Below, piece after piece: positions 1 to 6,007 of a stretch of 6,094 nucleotides of DNA. The notes under the pieces were generated by a model. That model was not told the DNA's origin. It ran no database searches and saw nothing but the letters and a program-made list of their open reading frames with translations. The stretch is from positions 1-6,094 of the forward strand of contig CAYRMV010000178.1 in NCBI GenBank assembly GCA_964425255.1, in the 5' to 3' direction. This DNA comes from CAYRMV01 sp964425255. GTDB lineage: Bacteria > Bacteroidota > Bacteroidia > Flavobacteriales_D > Crocinitomicaceae. The position numbers and the translations under genes are program-made. Within the stretch, counting starts at the first letter, position 1; each line of letters opens with the position of its first letter.

Positions 1-2
1 TT

Positions 3-854
3 GACGAAGAAACAGGTAAAACTATGTATGACGTAATTGATGGAAAACAAAGATTAGGTGCAATTTTAAGTTTTATCAAAAATGAAATAAGAACTCCTGA
101 AGATTTTCATTCAGACGGGTTTGGTATTGAAGAACTTTCTGATATTTCATTCAAAGATCTAGATGAAAAAAAATTAGCTGAATGGAAGAAAGCATTTTGG
201 AGGTATGATATTACAATTGAATATATTGACACAAACCAAGTTGATGTAGTAAATAACATTTTTGATAGACTCAACAGAAATGGAGAACCATTAACTAAAC
301 AAGAACTTAGAAATGCAAAATATAATTCTAATGGTTTTTATAAATTAATCAAAAAACTCACTAAGACGGAAATTTTGCAACCGGTTTTAAATAAACTTCA
401 ACGCAATAGATTAGAAGATGAGGAATATATTACAGAATTACTAATTTCTTCAATAATGAAAGATGTAATAGCTGGTGATAAACCAGAACAAATTGACCAA
501 AAAATCGATGAATATTCTGTCTCGTCTGATCAATTACTGGAGGAGTATGAAAGAAATTTTAAAGAAACCACCGAGTTTATAAAAAGATTAAATTTAGATC
601 TTGAAACATTAAAAATAGACGGAGTAAGTCATTTTTATGCTCTTTGGGGGTTTGCTATGGAAAAACTAAAACAAAATAAAATCGATGATGTTGATTACGA
701 TCATCTAAAGGAAAAATTGGAAGAATTTTTTAGTAATTATATTAACAAATCGCAAGAAGAGTTAATTCAACAATATAGAATTACAATGTCGGCTGGAACA
801 AAAAGTGCTGGAAGACGCAAAAAAAGAATTCAAAGTTTAATTGAATATTGTTAA
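3..854 (+). CDS. DUF262 (GmrS/ParB-like nuclease fold) protein, 5' end outside window
   Basis: The frame is open to the left edge: codons 3-23 read DEETGKT before the first ATG at 24, so that ATG is internal and the true start lies upstream. The DGKQR motif (nt 39-53) matches the conserved DGQQR-type motif of the DUF262 domain, and IFDRLNRNG followed by PLTKQELRNAKY (from nt 258) is the second hallmark block. The usual N-terminal block, with its YQRxYxW-like motif, would be in the missing part. The C-terminus is basic (SAGRRKKRIQSL), as in many stand-alone DUF262 proteins. DUF262 is the N-terminal half of GmrSD-type modification-dependent restriction enzymes and also occurs alone in suspected defence proteins. 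I see no DUF1524 (HNH) domain after it; the protein stops 9 bp before attC1. A defence role is inferred; family membership is well supported. Confidence 0.85.
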   Translation, partial: DEETGKTMYDVIDGKQRLGAILSFIKNEIRTPEDFHSDGFGIEELSDISFKDLDEKKLAEWKKAFWRYDITIEYIDTNQVDVVNNIFDRLNRNGEPLTKQELRNAKYNSNGFYKLIKKLTKTEILQPVLNKLQRNRLEDEEYITELLISSIMKDVIAGDKPEQIDQKIDEYSVSSDQLLEEYERNFKETTEFIKRLNLDLETLKIDGVSHFYALWGFAMEKLKQNKIDDVDYDHLKEKLEEFFSNYINKSQEELIQQYRITMSAGTKSAGRRKKRIQSLIEYC

Positions 855-863
855 AAAAACTTC

Positions 864-995
864 CGCTAACAGCACCTACCCAAAAGTGGCGGTTCAGTGG
901 TTAAATCAAGCTTTGTACTTCTATCAAACTTTGTGCTTGATTGACAGTGAAGTGCTTCGAAATCGCCACCTTCGGGTAGCTGCAACACGTTAGGG
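864..995 (+). repeat. attC site 1 (132 bp)
   Basis: Inverse core CGCTAAC (864-870) and core GTTAGGG (989-995). The left arm GCACCTACCC (872-881) pairs with GGGTAGCTGC (974-983), 9 of 10 bases. Inner helices are GTGGCG (886-891) with CGCCAC (964-969), and AATCAAGC (904-911) with GCTTGATT (935-942). Spacers are 1 nt on the left and 5 nt on the right. It closes the DUF262 cassette; from the inverse core that cassette should begin with GTTAGCGGAA or similar, beyond the window. Confidence 0.85.
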
Positions 996-1045
996 GTAAT
1001 CACACAACCTAATAATAAAGGAACAAAATTTAAAAACAATAAACT

Positions 1046-1414
1046 ATGGCCACAAAAATTTACCAAGGCTCCACTTCTACTCAACTTGCAAGACTTGAAA
1101 ATGGCAAATTATTCCAAGGAGTGACTTCAACACAAATTGCCAAAATTGACAGCTCCAAAGTCTTTCAAGGTGTGACATCTAAGCAAATATTGAAAATAGA
1201 TGGCGGAAAAGTCTATGAAGGAGTAACTTCAAAGCAAATTGCAAAGATTGACGGCAGTAAGATCTATCAAGGTGTGACTTCAAAGCAGATAGCAAAAATT
1301 GAGAACGGAAAAGTTTTTGAAGGAACTTCGTCAAAGCAGATAGCAAAAATTGATGGACCTGTTTCAATTAGCGAAATAGCAGCTGTTTTGCATTTAGTTT
1401 TAGCAGTCTTTTAA
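1046..1414 (+). CDS. Small beta-strand repeat protein (six 17-residue repeats), unknown function
   Basis: A 122-residue protein built almost wholly of six tandem 17-residue repeats from residue 6 to about 107, each of the type YQGVTSKQIAKIDGSKI. The pattern of alternating hydrophobics and G/D-G turns predicts short beta strands that could close into a propeller-like or flower-like fold. The last 15 residues (ISEIAAVLHLVLAVF) break the repeat and look like a capping hydrophobic helix. There is no signal peptide. The design resembles small repeat proteins common in Bacteroidota and cassette arrays, and perhaps the '4-fold beta flower' proteins, but I cannot assign a family firmly. The ATG at 1046 lies 57 nt after the core site with no good Shine-Dalgarno; AAAGGA at 1017-1022 is too far away. 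A second gene follows after 14 nt, so the two form a two-gene cassette and are probably co-transcribed. Confidence 0.8.
   Translation: MATKIYQGSTSTQLARLENGKLFQGVTSTQIAKIDSSKVFQGVTSKQILKIDGGKVYEGVTSKQIAKIDGSKIYQGVTSKQIAKIENGKVFEGTSSKQIAKIDGPVSISEIAAVLHLVLAVF
1061..1366 (+). repeat. Six 51-bp tandem repeats inside the 1046 gene
   Basis: Units start at 1061, 1112, 1163, 1214, 1265 and 1316. Most units have diverged in DNA while keeping the protein pattern, but units 5 and 6 share 23 identical bases (1280-1302 and 1331-1353). This suggests a more recent duplication or gene conversion at the 3' end, and possible copy-number variation between relatives. Confidence 0.8.
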
Positions 1415-1428
1415 TTTAAACCTGAAAG

Positions 1429-1896
1429 ATGATTGAATTCTTGAAAAAAGAAGGAAATAGTAAACTCCAAGAAACAATTGCGGAATATGCTTTTCTAAAG
1501 GATTTACTTGTTGACGGTGTTAGAAACAATATAAAAGTACTCGTATCCAGGTCGGATTTTGATGCTTTTGGATATGACATATTGGTGCAGGCAGAGAGTA
1601 GTAATAGAGTTGTTAAACTTCAACTGAAAGCAACAAATGGAAAAGCTACAGTTTGGGATGTTCATAAATCCTTAATTGAAGATGAAAACGGAAATGTTAT
1701 TTTGATCAAAGTCAAAAATGCATCCGAAGATCTTAGCTTTGATTACTATTCTATAACAGGTTTAAGGCAAGAAATACTTTTGAGAGAGCCTAAAAAAGCA
1801 CATGCAAAAAAGTGTAAATTGAATTTAGGTGACTTTTCTGTTGTGAATAAGAATGAAATGATTCAGAAAATATTAAATACCCCTAACAGCAAATAA
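1429..1896 (+). CDS. Putative PD-(D/E)XK nuclease-like protein
   Basis: A 155-residue protein with no signal peptide or membrane segment. The order E19 (IAEYAFL), D50 in FGYDILVQ, and Q65-x-K67 in VVKLQLKAT matches the core of PD-(D/E)XK-fold proteins in which the second acidic residue is replaced by Q (compare the fDxGyD...QlKa pattern of DUF4365-type proteins). The segment before it (VLVSRSDFDAFGYD) and the strands after it fit that alpha-beta core. It would be a DNA-cleaving or DNA-binding enzyme if active; the family call is inferred from these residues only. It starts 14 nt after the repeat-protein gene and shares its cassette, so the two may work together. The last codons (TPNSK-stop) run through the inverse core of attC2, so recombination at this site does not remove them, but the site constrains the C-terminus. 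Confidence 0.7.
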   Translation: MIEFLKKEGNSKLQETIAEYAFLKDLLVDGVRNNIKVLVSRSDFDAFGYDILVQAESSNRVVKLQLKATNGKATVWDVHKSLIEDENGNVILIKVKNASEDLSFDYYSITGLRQEILLREPKKAHAKKCKLNLGDFSVVNKNEMIQKILNTPNSK

Positions 1897-1937
1897 GCAC
1901 CAGCTATCGCCGAGCGCCTATTTGCAGACCGTTATAC
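1881..1937 (+). repeat. attC site 2 (57 bp)
   Basis: Inverse core CCCTAAC (1881-1887) and core GTTATAC (1931-1937). The arm GCAAATAAGC (1889-1898) pairs with GCCTATTTGC (1916-1925), 9 of 10 bases with one A-C mismatch, around a 17-nt middle. Spacers are 1 and 5 nt. This is the shortest site of the array. It overlaps the last 16 bases of the preceding CDS. Confidence 0.85.
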
Positions 1938-1954
1938 GCAATGAAAAACACAAT

Positions 1955-3118
1955 ATGAAAATACTCTCTCTCCTTTTTATAGGCATATCACTCTCCTCAA
2001 CCGCCCAAGAAAACAAAAGCATTGATTTTGATTCCAAAATTTTATCGGAAACGCGATCTATAAACATTCACATCCCGGAATCATATAAAACTTCTGAAAA
2101 GTCCTACCCTGTAATTTATTCTCTGGATGGTGAATACACCAAATTTACCCTTCAAGGAACGGTTGACTATTATAGTTTTTGGGATAAAATACCTGAGTGT
2201 ATTGTTGTGAGCATTGATCAAAACTATTTGGATACTGTAGAAAACAAGTATAAAAGATGGATTGATTGTTCATACAGTTGGAACACAGGTCTCCCTAAAA
2301 ACAAAGGAGTGATCTTTAAAGAATTTATTTCAGAGGAGTTGATTCCATTTATTGACAGTTCATATCGAACTACCAATTTCAGGTCAATCGTTGGTCACTC
2401 CTTTACGGCTAATTACGTTAATTATTTTCTATTAGATGACAATCCTCAATTTACGGGTTACGTAGCCATAAGCCCATATTACGCATCAAATGGTTTGGAT
2501 TCACTTCAAACTATTATCGAAAAACTAAAAACACCAATATTTTATTATGTCGCTAGCGGTGAAAATGATCTTTCGGGTCATATTAAATCGGTAAATGAAT
2601 TCGATAAGCAATTTGCGAAAATTGAAAATGTGAATTTTAACTATGAAATGTTCAATATGAAGAACAATCAAGCTACTCATTACACTATTTTCCCAATAGC
2701 TCTATCAAGCGCAATTGAGCACTTATTCAAGGCATATAGCCCGATAAATGAAAGTGATTTTCAAACAATATTAAAAGAAGAGAACAAGTTTGACTATCTG
2801 ACGGAGCGATATCTAAACATAACAAGTATTTATGGAATCAAAATCCCAATAAGAGAAATAGATATTAATACCGTTGCCTATGCGATTTCTAAGAAGAAAC
2901 AATGGGAACAGTTAAGGCAAATCGCCGAACTTGCCATAAGTGAATACCCCGCGAGCTACATTGGTTATTGGATAATGGGAGAGTATTTTGAGAAAACTTG
3001 TGATTATCCTAACGCAATCGAACAATATGAAAAAGGATTTAGTCTTTTAGGTGATGATGTACTTAACAAAGCCGACTTTCAAAAAGATATTGATCGAGTG
3101 AAGAGTAAGATAAAATAA
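1955..3118 (+). CDS. Secreted Esterase-family (PF00756-type) alpha/beta hydrolase with C-terminal TPR-like tail
   Basis: I chose the ATG at 1955 (387 residues). A longer frame from TTG at 1922 begins inside the attC arm and would bury the signal peptide. Residues 1-18 (MKILSLLFIGISLSSTAQ) look like a signal peptide, so the protein is likely periplasmic or exported. Residues 30-250 follow the Esterase family (esterase D, IroE/Fes-like): SINIHIPESY, YPVIYSLDG, an EELIPFIDSSYRT helix, then the nucleophile elbow GHSFT with Ser149. Candidate partners are D205 (SGENDL) and H242 (NQATHYT). The likely reaction is hydrolysis of an ester or thioester; the substrate is unknown. Residues about 329-387 (YIGYWIMGEYFEKTCDYPNAIEQYEKG) form one TPR-like helix pair, a common extension in Bacteroidota homologues. 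The leader from the core is only 23 nt, so transcription probably comes from upstream. Confidence 0.85.
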   Translation: MKILSLLFIGISLSSTAQENKSIDFDSKILSETRSINIHIPESYKTSEKSYPVIYSLDGEYTKFTLQGTVDYYSFWDKIPECIVVSIDQNYLDTVENKYKRWIDCSYSWNTGLPKNKGVIFKEFISEELIPFIDSSYRTTNFRSIVGHSFTANYVNYFLLDDNPQFTGYVAISPYYASNGLDSLQTIIEKLKTPIFYYVASGENDLSGHIKSVNEFDKQFAKIENVNFNYEMFNMKNNQATHYTIFPIALSSAIEHLFKAYSPINESDFQTILKEENKFDYLTERYLNITSIYGIKIPIREIDINTVAYAISKKKQWEQLRQIAELAISEYPASYIGYWIMGEYFEKTCDYPNAIEQYEKGFSLLGDDVLNKADFQKDIDRVKSKIK

Positions 3119-3121
3119 TGC

Positions 3122-3201
3122 GTATAACATGCCCTAAGCGTTATGCCGAAAAGTGCTATATTCGAGAAACGGCACAAACGCCTAGCGCCGAACCGTTAGC
3201 A
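3122..3201 (+). repeat. attC site 3 (80 bp)
   Basis: Inverse core GTATAAC (3122-3128) and core GTTAGCA (3195-3201). The arm GCCCTAAGCG (3131-3140) pairs with CGCCTAGCGC (3179-3188) at 8 of 10 positions, with TGCCG (3144-3148) against CGGCA (3170-3174) further in. Spacers are 2 and 6 nt. It is close in length and sequence to attC5, sharing CTAAGC on the left and CGCCTAG plus GAACCGTTA on the right. Confidence 0.85.
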
Positions 3202-3235
3202 GTAATTGTCTAGACCCAATAAACCGCCGAAAAAT

Positions 3236-3661
3236 ATGGCCAAATTATTTTCAATAGTTTTAGGAAATCCAGAACATGGTTGGTTACCTGTTGACTTTCA
3301 TTACAATGACTTTCATCTAGAATTTGCAGCTTCAGACGTTTTAAATGATCCGACAGAAGAACTTTTTAAGGCAATTACCAAATTAGGAGATAATGAAACC
3401 AGACGAATTACTTGGTGGTTAGAACCGGGAGCATATTTTTTCGACTTTGAAAGAAAAGGACAAATTATCACCTTGACAATTATCGAAACTAGCGACTTAC
3501 ATAATGAAAGCTGTGAAGAGAAAAAATTAATGCGAATTAAGGGAGACGAAAAAGAAATCCTAAGACCATTTCATTCGGTTTTAAAGCAGTTTTATTCTCA
3601 GACTTATGAAGAAAATCATTGGCCATATAAATTGGATAAGGATAAAATGAATAGTTTATAA
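3236..3661 (+). CDS. Cassette-encoded hypothetical protein, 141 aa
   Basis: I do not recognise the family. From the ATG at 3236 the protein is 141 residues; the frame extends up to a TTG at 3206, but that start sits 5 nt after the attC core and adds only a low-complexity stretch (SRPNKPPKN), so the ATG is preferred. There is no signal peptide or membrane helix. It looks like a compact cytoplasmic alpha/beta protein: VDFHYNDFHLEF (19-30) as paired strands, a helix EELFKAITKLG (41-51), then a distinctive ITWWLEPGAYFFDFERKGQIITLTIIE (58-84) strand block and a C-terminal helix (EILRPFHSVLKQFYSQTYEEN). The WWLEPGxYxF signature and the size resemble single-gene integron cassette proteins and some immunity proteins, but that is only an impression. 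It is the sole gene of cassette 3 and ends 39 nt before attC4. Confidence 0.75.
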   Translation: MAKLFSIVLGNPEHGWLPVDFHYNDFHLEFAASDVLNDPTEELFKAITKLGDNETRRITWWLEPGAYFFDFERKGQIITLTIIETSDLHNESCEEKKLMRIKGDEKEILRPFHSVLKQFYSQTYEENHWPYKLDKDKMNSL

Positions 3662-3700
3662 TTGGACAATTTAATAGACTGAATTGGTAAAAGGAACTAC

Positions 3701-3833
3701 TGCTAACACACGTCTGGCGCAAGAGCCGGAATTGTGGGAAACGCAAAACGAATAATTAAAAACAAAACGATCTTGGATCGCAAATAAAACTAATTTAAAA
3801 TCGGCTCCTTCGCCAGGCGTGGGAACGTTAGTA
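3701..3833 (+). repeat. attC site 4 (133 bp)
   Basis: Inverse core TGCTAAC (3701-3707) and core GTTAGTA (3827-3833). The arm CACGTCTGGCG (3709-3719) pairs with CGCCAGGCGTG (3811-3821) at 10 of 11 positions, followed by GAGCCG (3723-3728) with CGGCTC (3802-3807). The middle, about 70 nt, is A-rich and weakly paired. Spacers are 1 and 5 nt. Confidence 0.85.
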
Positions 3834-3856
3834 ACAATTGAAAACAACAACAGGTA

Positions 3857-5446
3857 ATGATTAAATCGATATTATTCTTTCTTCTTCTATTTTTAACTCT
3901 GCAATTATTTGGGCAGACTACATATAATAACAGCATGTTTGGATTTAAAATGGTAATACCTGAAAGCTGGAAGTATTATGGAAGTACTGAGTTTGATGAA
4001 AGAAAAAATGAATGTTATTACATGTTCTTTTTACCTCCAAAATCAGAGCGCCTTTCAGAATGGGATAATAGCTTAAGCTTTATTGCAAGGGGAAATGGCT
4101 ATGCCAATTCGCTTGCCGATGTCCATTTATATGAGCGTCAACGATTACACCGAGAGTTTGCCGATATAAAAGTAATTAAAGAAACAAAGAACAGACTTTT
4201 GACACAAACAACTATCAATGACATAAAATACCAGATTCTCACATTAGTTAACTACCAAAATGGTATCAGCTATATTGCTTCGTACAGCTATCAATCCAAT
4301 AAACAGGATGTTGATACAGCTGCCATAAATGCATTTTTTGATAGCATTCTCTTTGTTCAACCAAAGGTAAACTATGATGATATAGATCTAGAAATCAACG
4401 AAACTCCAGAAGATGCAACATTATATTTTAAGAAGGCTCAACGGAAGTTTAGTTTCCACGAAGTCGAATCCGGCATGGAGAATGTAAATAAAGCGCTTGA
4501 GTTGTTTCCTTTTTATGGAGAAGCTTATTATTTGAGAGGATATTTGCACCTTGCTTTGGGAGATACAGTTGAGGCATGTAGGGATTTTCATTCTTCTATT
4601 GCGGAAGATTTTGCGGGAGAGAGTGAGTTAATGGATTATTGCAATACGCGAAGAATATCTGAAGCATTAGAAGAAGGCAGACAAGAGCACAACCCATTTG
4701 AAAGTTTTGACCCGAACGCCAATCATCTTGAATACATCGATTCCATCAAAAATCATGAGTACGTAATTCTATCTGTTAGAGGAGAACCTAATGAGCAAGT
4801 AATAAATTACATGAATCAACTGAATCATTTATTCATGTTAGAATATGAGAAATTGGATAGCCTTTATAAAGCTGAAACTGGAATTCTTCAATTATATGCA
4901 TTTGGAATTATTTGCAGAAAATTTCCCGAACAAATAAATAATGACCATAAAAAGATCTTAAAAAATAAAGGTGGGGTTATGGTATTAAACAGAGATCAAA
5001 AAGAACCTCACTCAGTTCCAATTAAGGAAATTGCCTCTATGATGTACGGCAGCATAGAAGCTATGGAGGAAGAGAAAAAAATGGAATCTAAAACTGAATC
5101 AGAGGTTTCGAAACTTATTAGAAATTATGCGAAATATCCTGAATCATATGAACCGATCTCATTTGAACAATTTCATGTCATGCATATCGCTGATGGTGAA
5201 ACTTTGAAAAAAGAGAAAGATTCTGAAGACTATATAATTGGACATAGATATCGAATTAAAGATATTAATGGAAACATTGTAGAATGTTATAACACATTCA
5301 AATTTGACCACGAATTTCAAATCAATATTATTGAGGGAGAAGAAAGTAATACTGTGTCTGCATATCCTCCAAGGGTGCAAGAGTGGCTGGACAAATATGG
5401 TAGGTCGTTGAGTGATAAAGAAAAGAAGAAATTAGGAATACACTAG
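3857..5446 (+). CDS. Secreted multidomain protein: PsbP/DUF1795-like domain, TPR, and a C-terminal domain of unknown function
   Basis: A 529-residue protein starting at ATG 3857, 23 nt after the attC core. Residues 1-20 (MIKSILFFLLLFLTLQLFGQ) form a strong signal peptide with no lipobox cysteine. Residues about 24-168 begin MFGFKMVIPESWKYY and run through beta-rich sequence to FFDSILFVQPK, the layout of the PsbP/DUF1795 fold of exported bacterial proteins. Residues about 184-250 are TPR-like (LYFKKAQRKF, ENVNKALELFPFYGEAYYLRGYLHLALGD, ACRDFHSSI). Residues 290-400 are mixed alpha/beta and unassigned. A charged helix (EAMEEEKKMESKTESEVSKL) links to a C-terminal domain with KYPESYEPISFEQF (427-439) and HRYRIKDINGNIVE (463-476), a pattern I associate with small exported Bacteroidota domains. 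The role is unknown; a periplasmic or envelope-associated binding or scaffolding role is a guess. It is the sole gene of the largest cassette seen here (1712 bp). Confidence 0.8.
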   Translation: MIKSILFFLLLFLTLQLFGQTTYNNSMFGFKMVIPESWKYYGSTEFDERKNECYYMFFLPPKSERLSEWDNSLSFIARGNGYANSLADVHLYERQRLHREFADIKVIKETKNRLLTQTTINDIKYQILTLVNYQNGISYIASYSYQSNKQDVDTAAINAFFDSILFVQPKVNYDDIDLEINETPEDATLYFKKAQRKFSFHEVESGMENVNKALELFPFYGEAYYLRGYLHLALGDTVEACRDFHSSIAEDFAGESELMDYCNTRRISEALEEGRQEHNPFESFDPNANHLEYIDSIKNHEYVILSVRGEPNEQVINYMNQLNHLFMLEYEKLDSLYKAETGILQLYAFGIICRKFPEQINNDHKKILKNKGGVMVLNRDQKEPHSVPIKEIASMMYGSIEAMEEEKKMESKTESEVSKLIRNYAKYPESYEPISFEQFHVMHIADGETLKKEKDSEDYIIGHRYRIKDINGNIVECYNTFKFDHEFQINIIEGEESNTVSAYPPRVQEWLDKYGRSLSDKEKKKLGIH

Positions 5447-5464
5447 ATTAATAAATGAAAATGT

Positions 5465-5545
5465 TACTAACATGCACTAAGCAAAATGGCGCAACGCTTA
5501 CACACGAGAGAAAGCGCCACTTCGCCTAGTGCAGAACCGTTATGG
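5465..5545 (+). repeat. attC site 5 (81 bp)
   Basis: Inverse core TACTAAC (5465-5471) and core GTTATGG (5539-5545). The arm TGCACTAAGC (5473-5482) pairs with GCCTAGTGCA (5524-5533) at 9 of 10 positions, with TGGCGC (5487-5492) against GCGCCA (5514-5519) further in. Spacers are 1 and 5 nt. It begins 18 nt after the stop of the preceding gene. Confidence 0.85.
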
Positions 5546-5626
5546 GCAAGTGGGACGAATTGCGTAGGTTGTGGTGTTGAAGACAATTACGCGTTGAAAA
5601 AATGAACGTGACGCGTGTTGTTTTGA
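5539..5626 (+). repeat. First copy of the duplicated cassette start
   Basis: These 88 bases recur at 6007-6094 with one difference (G5571 versus T6039). The offset is exactly 468 bp, one whole cassette, so the match probably continues beyond the window. Confidence 0.95.
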
Positions 5627-5886
5627 ATTGAAAAATAAGGGGCGCGGGAAAATAAAAAGTAACATTTCGGACGTACGCATGCATGTGACAAACACACGTA
5701 AACGGGCATCGGCGGCAAGAGCGAAGATCTGATGATTGAGCCGGAAGTCCGAAAGAGAAAAAAACGCCCCGAAACAGCAGGAGCACGGAAACAACAACAC
5801 GCTCGAGCCGAAAGTATGGCGATGAAAAACTGAGTGTAAAACCAAACACCAAACCCACGTGTGGAAAAAAACAACCAGCCCATAAC
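5540..5886 (+). ncRNA. Candidate structured noncoding RNA in the ORF-less cassette
   Basis: Complementary segments nest in order: 5539-5547 with 5878-5886 (the cassette ends, GTTATGGGC), 5550-5554 with 5854-5858, 5572-5578 (TGGTGTT) with 5845-5851, 5613-5622 (GCGTGTTGTT) with 5793-5802, 5639-5644 (GGGGCG) with 5765-5770, and 5665-5672 (TTTCGGAC) with 5747-5754. Together they would fold the whole cassette body into one long, interrupted hairpin. No known RNA family is recognised, and no promoter or terminator is evident. The strand is taken from the direction of the array; the same pairing would also be possible in single-stranded DNA. Confidence 0.4.
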
Positions 5887-6007
5887 AGGCGTTTAGCTCA
5901 AGCGGGGGAGCGGTGCTTCGAAAAAATAAGTGGTGCGAGCGCCCAAGTTTGGAGCGAATAAGTAAATTTAGCGATAGAAATCCCCGCCTGCGCCAAGCGC
6001 CATAACG
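5540..6007 (+). mobile_element. ORF-less 468-bp gene cassette
   Basis: This cassette lies between the cores of attC5 and attC6 and has no convincing protein gene. On the + strand the longest ATG frames are a 12-codon frame at 5542, starting inside the core site (MGKWDELRRLWC), and a 33-codon basic frame at 5732-5833. On the - strand all three frames are open for about 100 codons, but only because the + strand is poor in T over the right half, and the predicted peptides look like noise. Base composition differs sharply from the neighbouring genes: higher GC, a G/T-rich left part and an A/C-rich, T-poor right part. The start of the same cassette recurs at 6008. Confidence 0.75.

Noticed and set aside
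866..1084. Minus-strand ORF across attC1
   Set aside because: It is a shadow of the recombination site and the start of the next cassette, with no recognisable protein features.
1179..1367. Minus-strand ORF inside the repeat gene
   Set aside because: It is the antisense shadow of the 51-bp tandem repeats; the + strand repeat protein explains the periodicity.
1922..1954. TTG start extending the esterase upstream
   Set aside because: It starts within the attC2 arm and places eleven residues, several of them charged, before a clear signal peptide that begins at the ATG at 1955.
3206..3235. TTG start extending the 141-residue protein upstream
   Set aside because: It is only 5 nt from the attC core and adds a short unstructured segment; the ATG at 3236 is the simpler start.
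990..3856. Bacteroidota-type promoters (TTTG / TAnnTTTG) in the cassette leaders
   Set aside because: Leaders are 22-55 nt and I found no convincing -33/-7 pair in any of them; TTTG-like stretches inside attC1 are not correctly spaced.
5526..5883. Three overlapping minus-strand ORFs of about 100 codons each
   Set aside because: All three frames are open at once because the + strand here is poor in T (so TTA, CTA and TCA are rare). The peptides are cysteine- and phenylalanine-rich without domain features, some run into attC arms, and they oppose the direction of the array.
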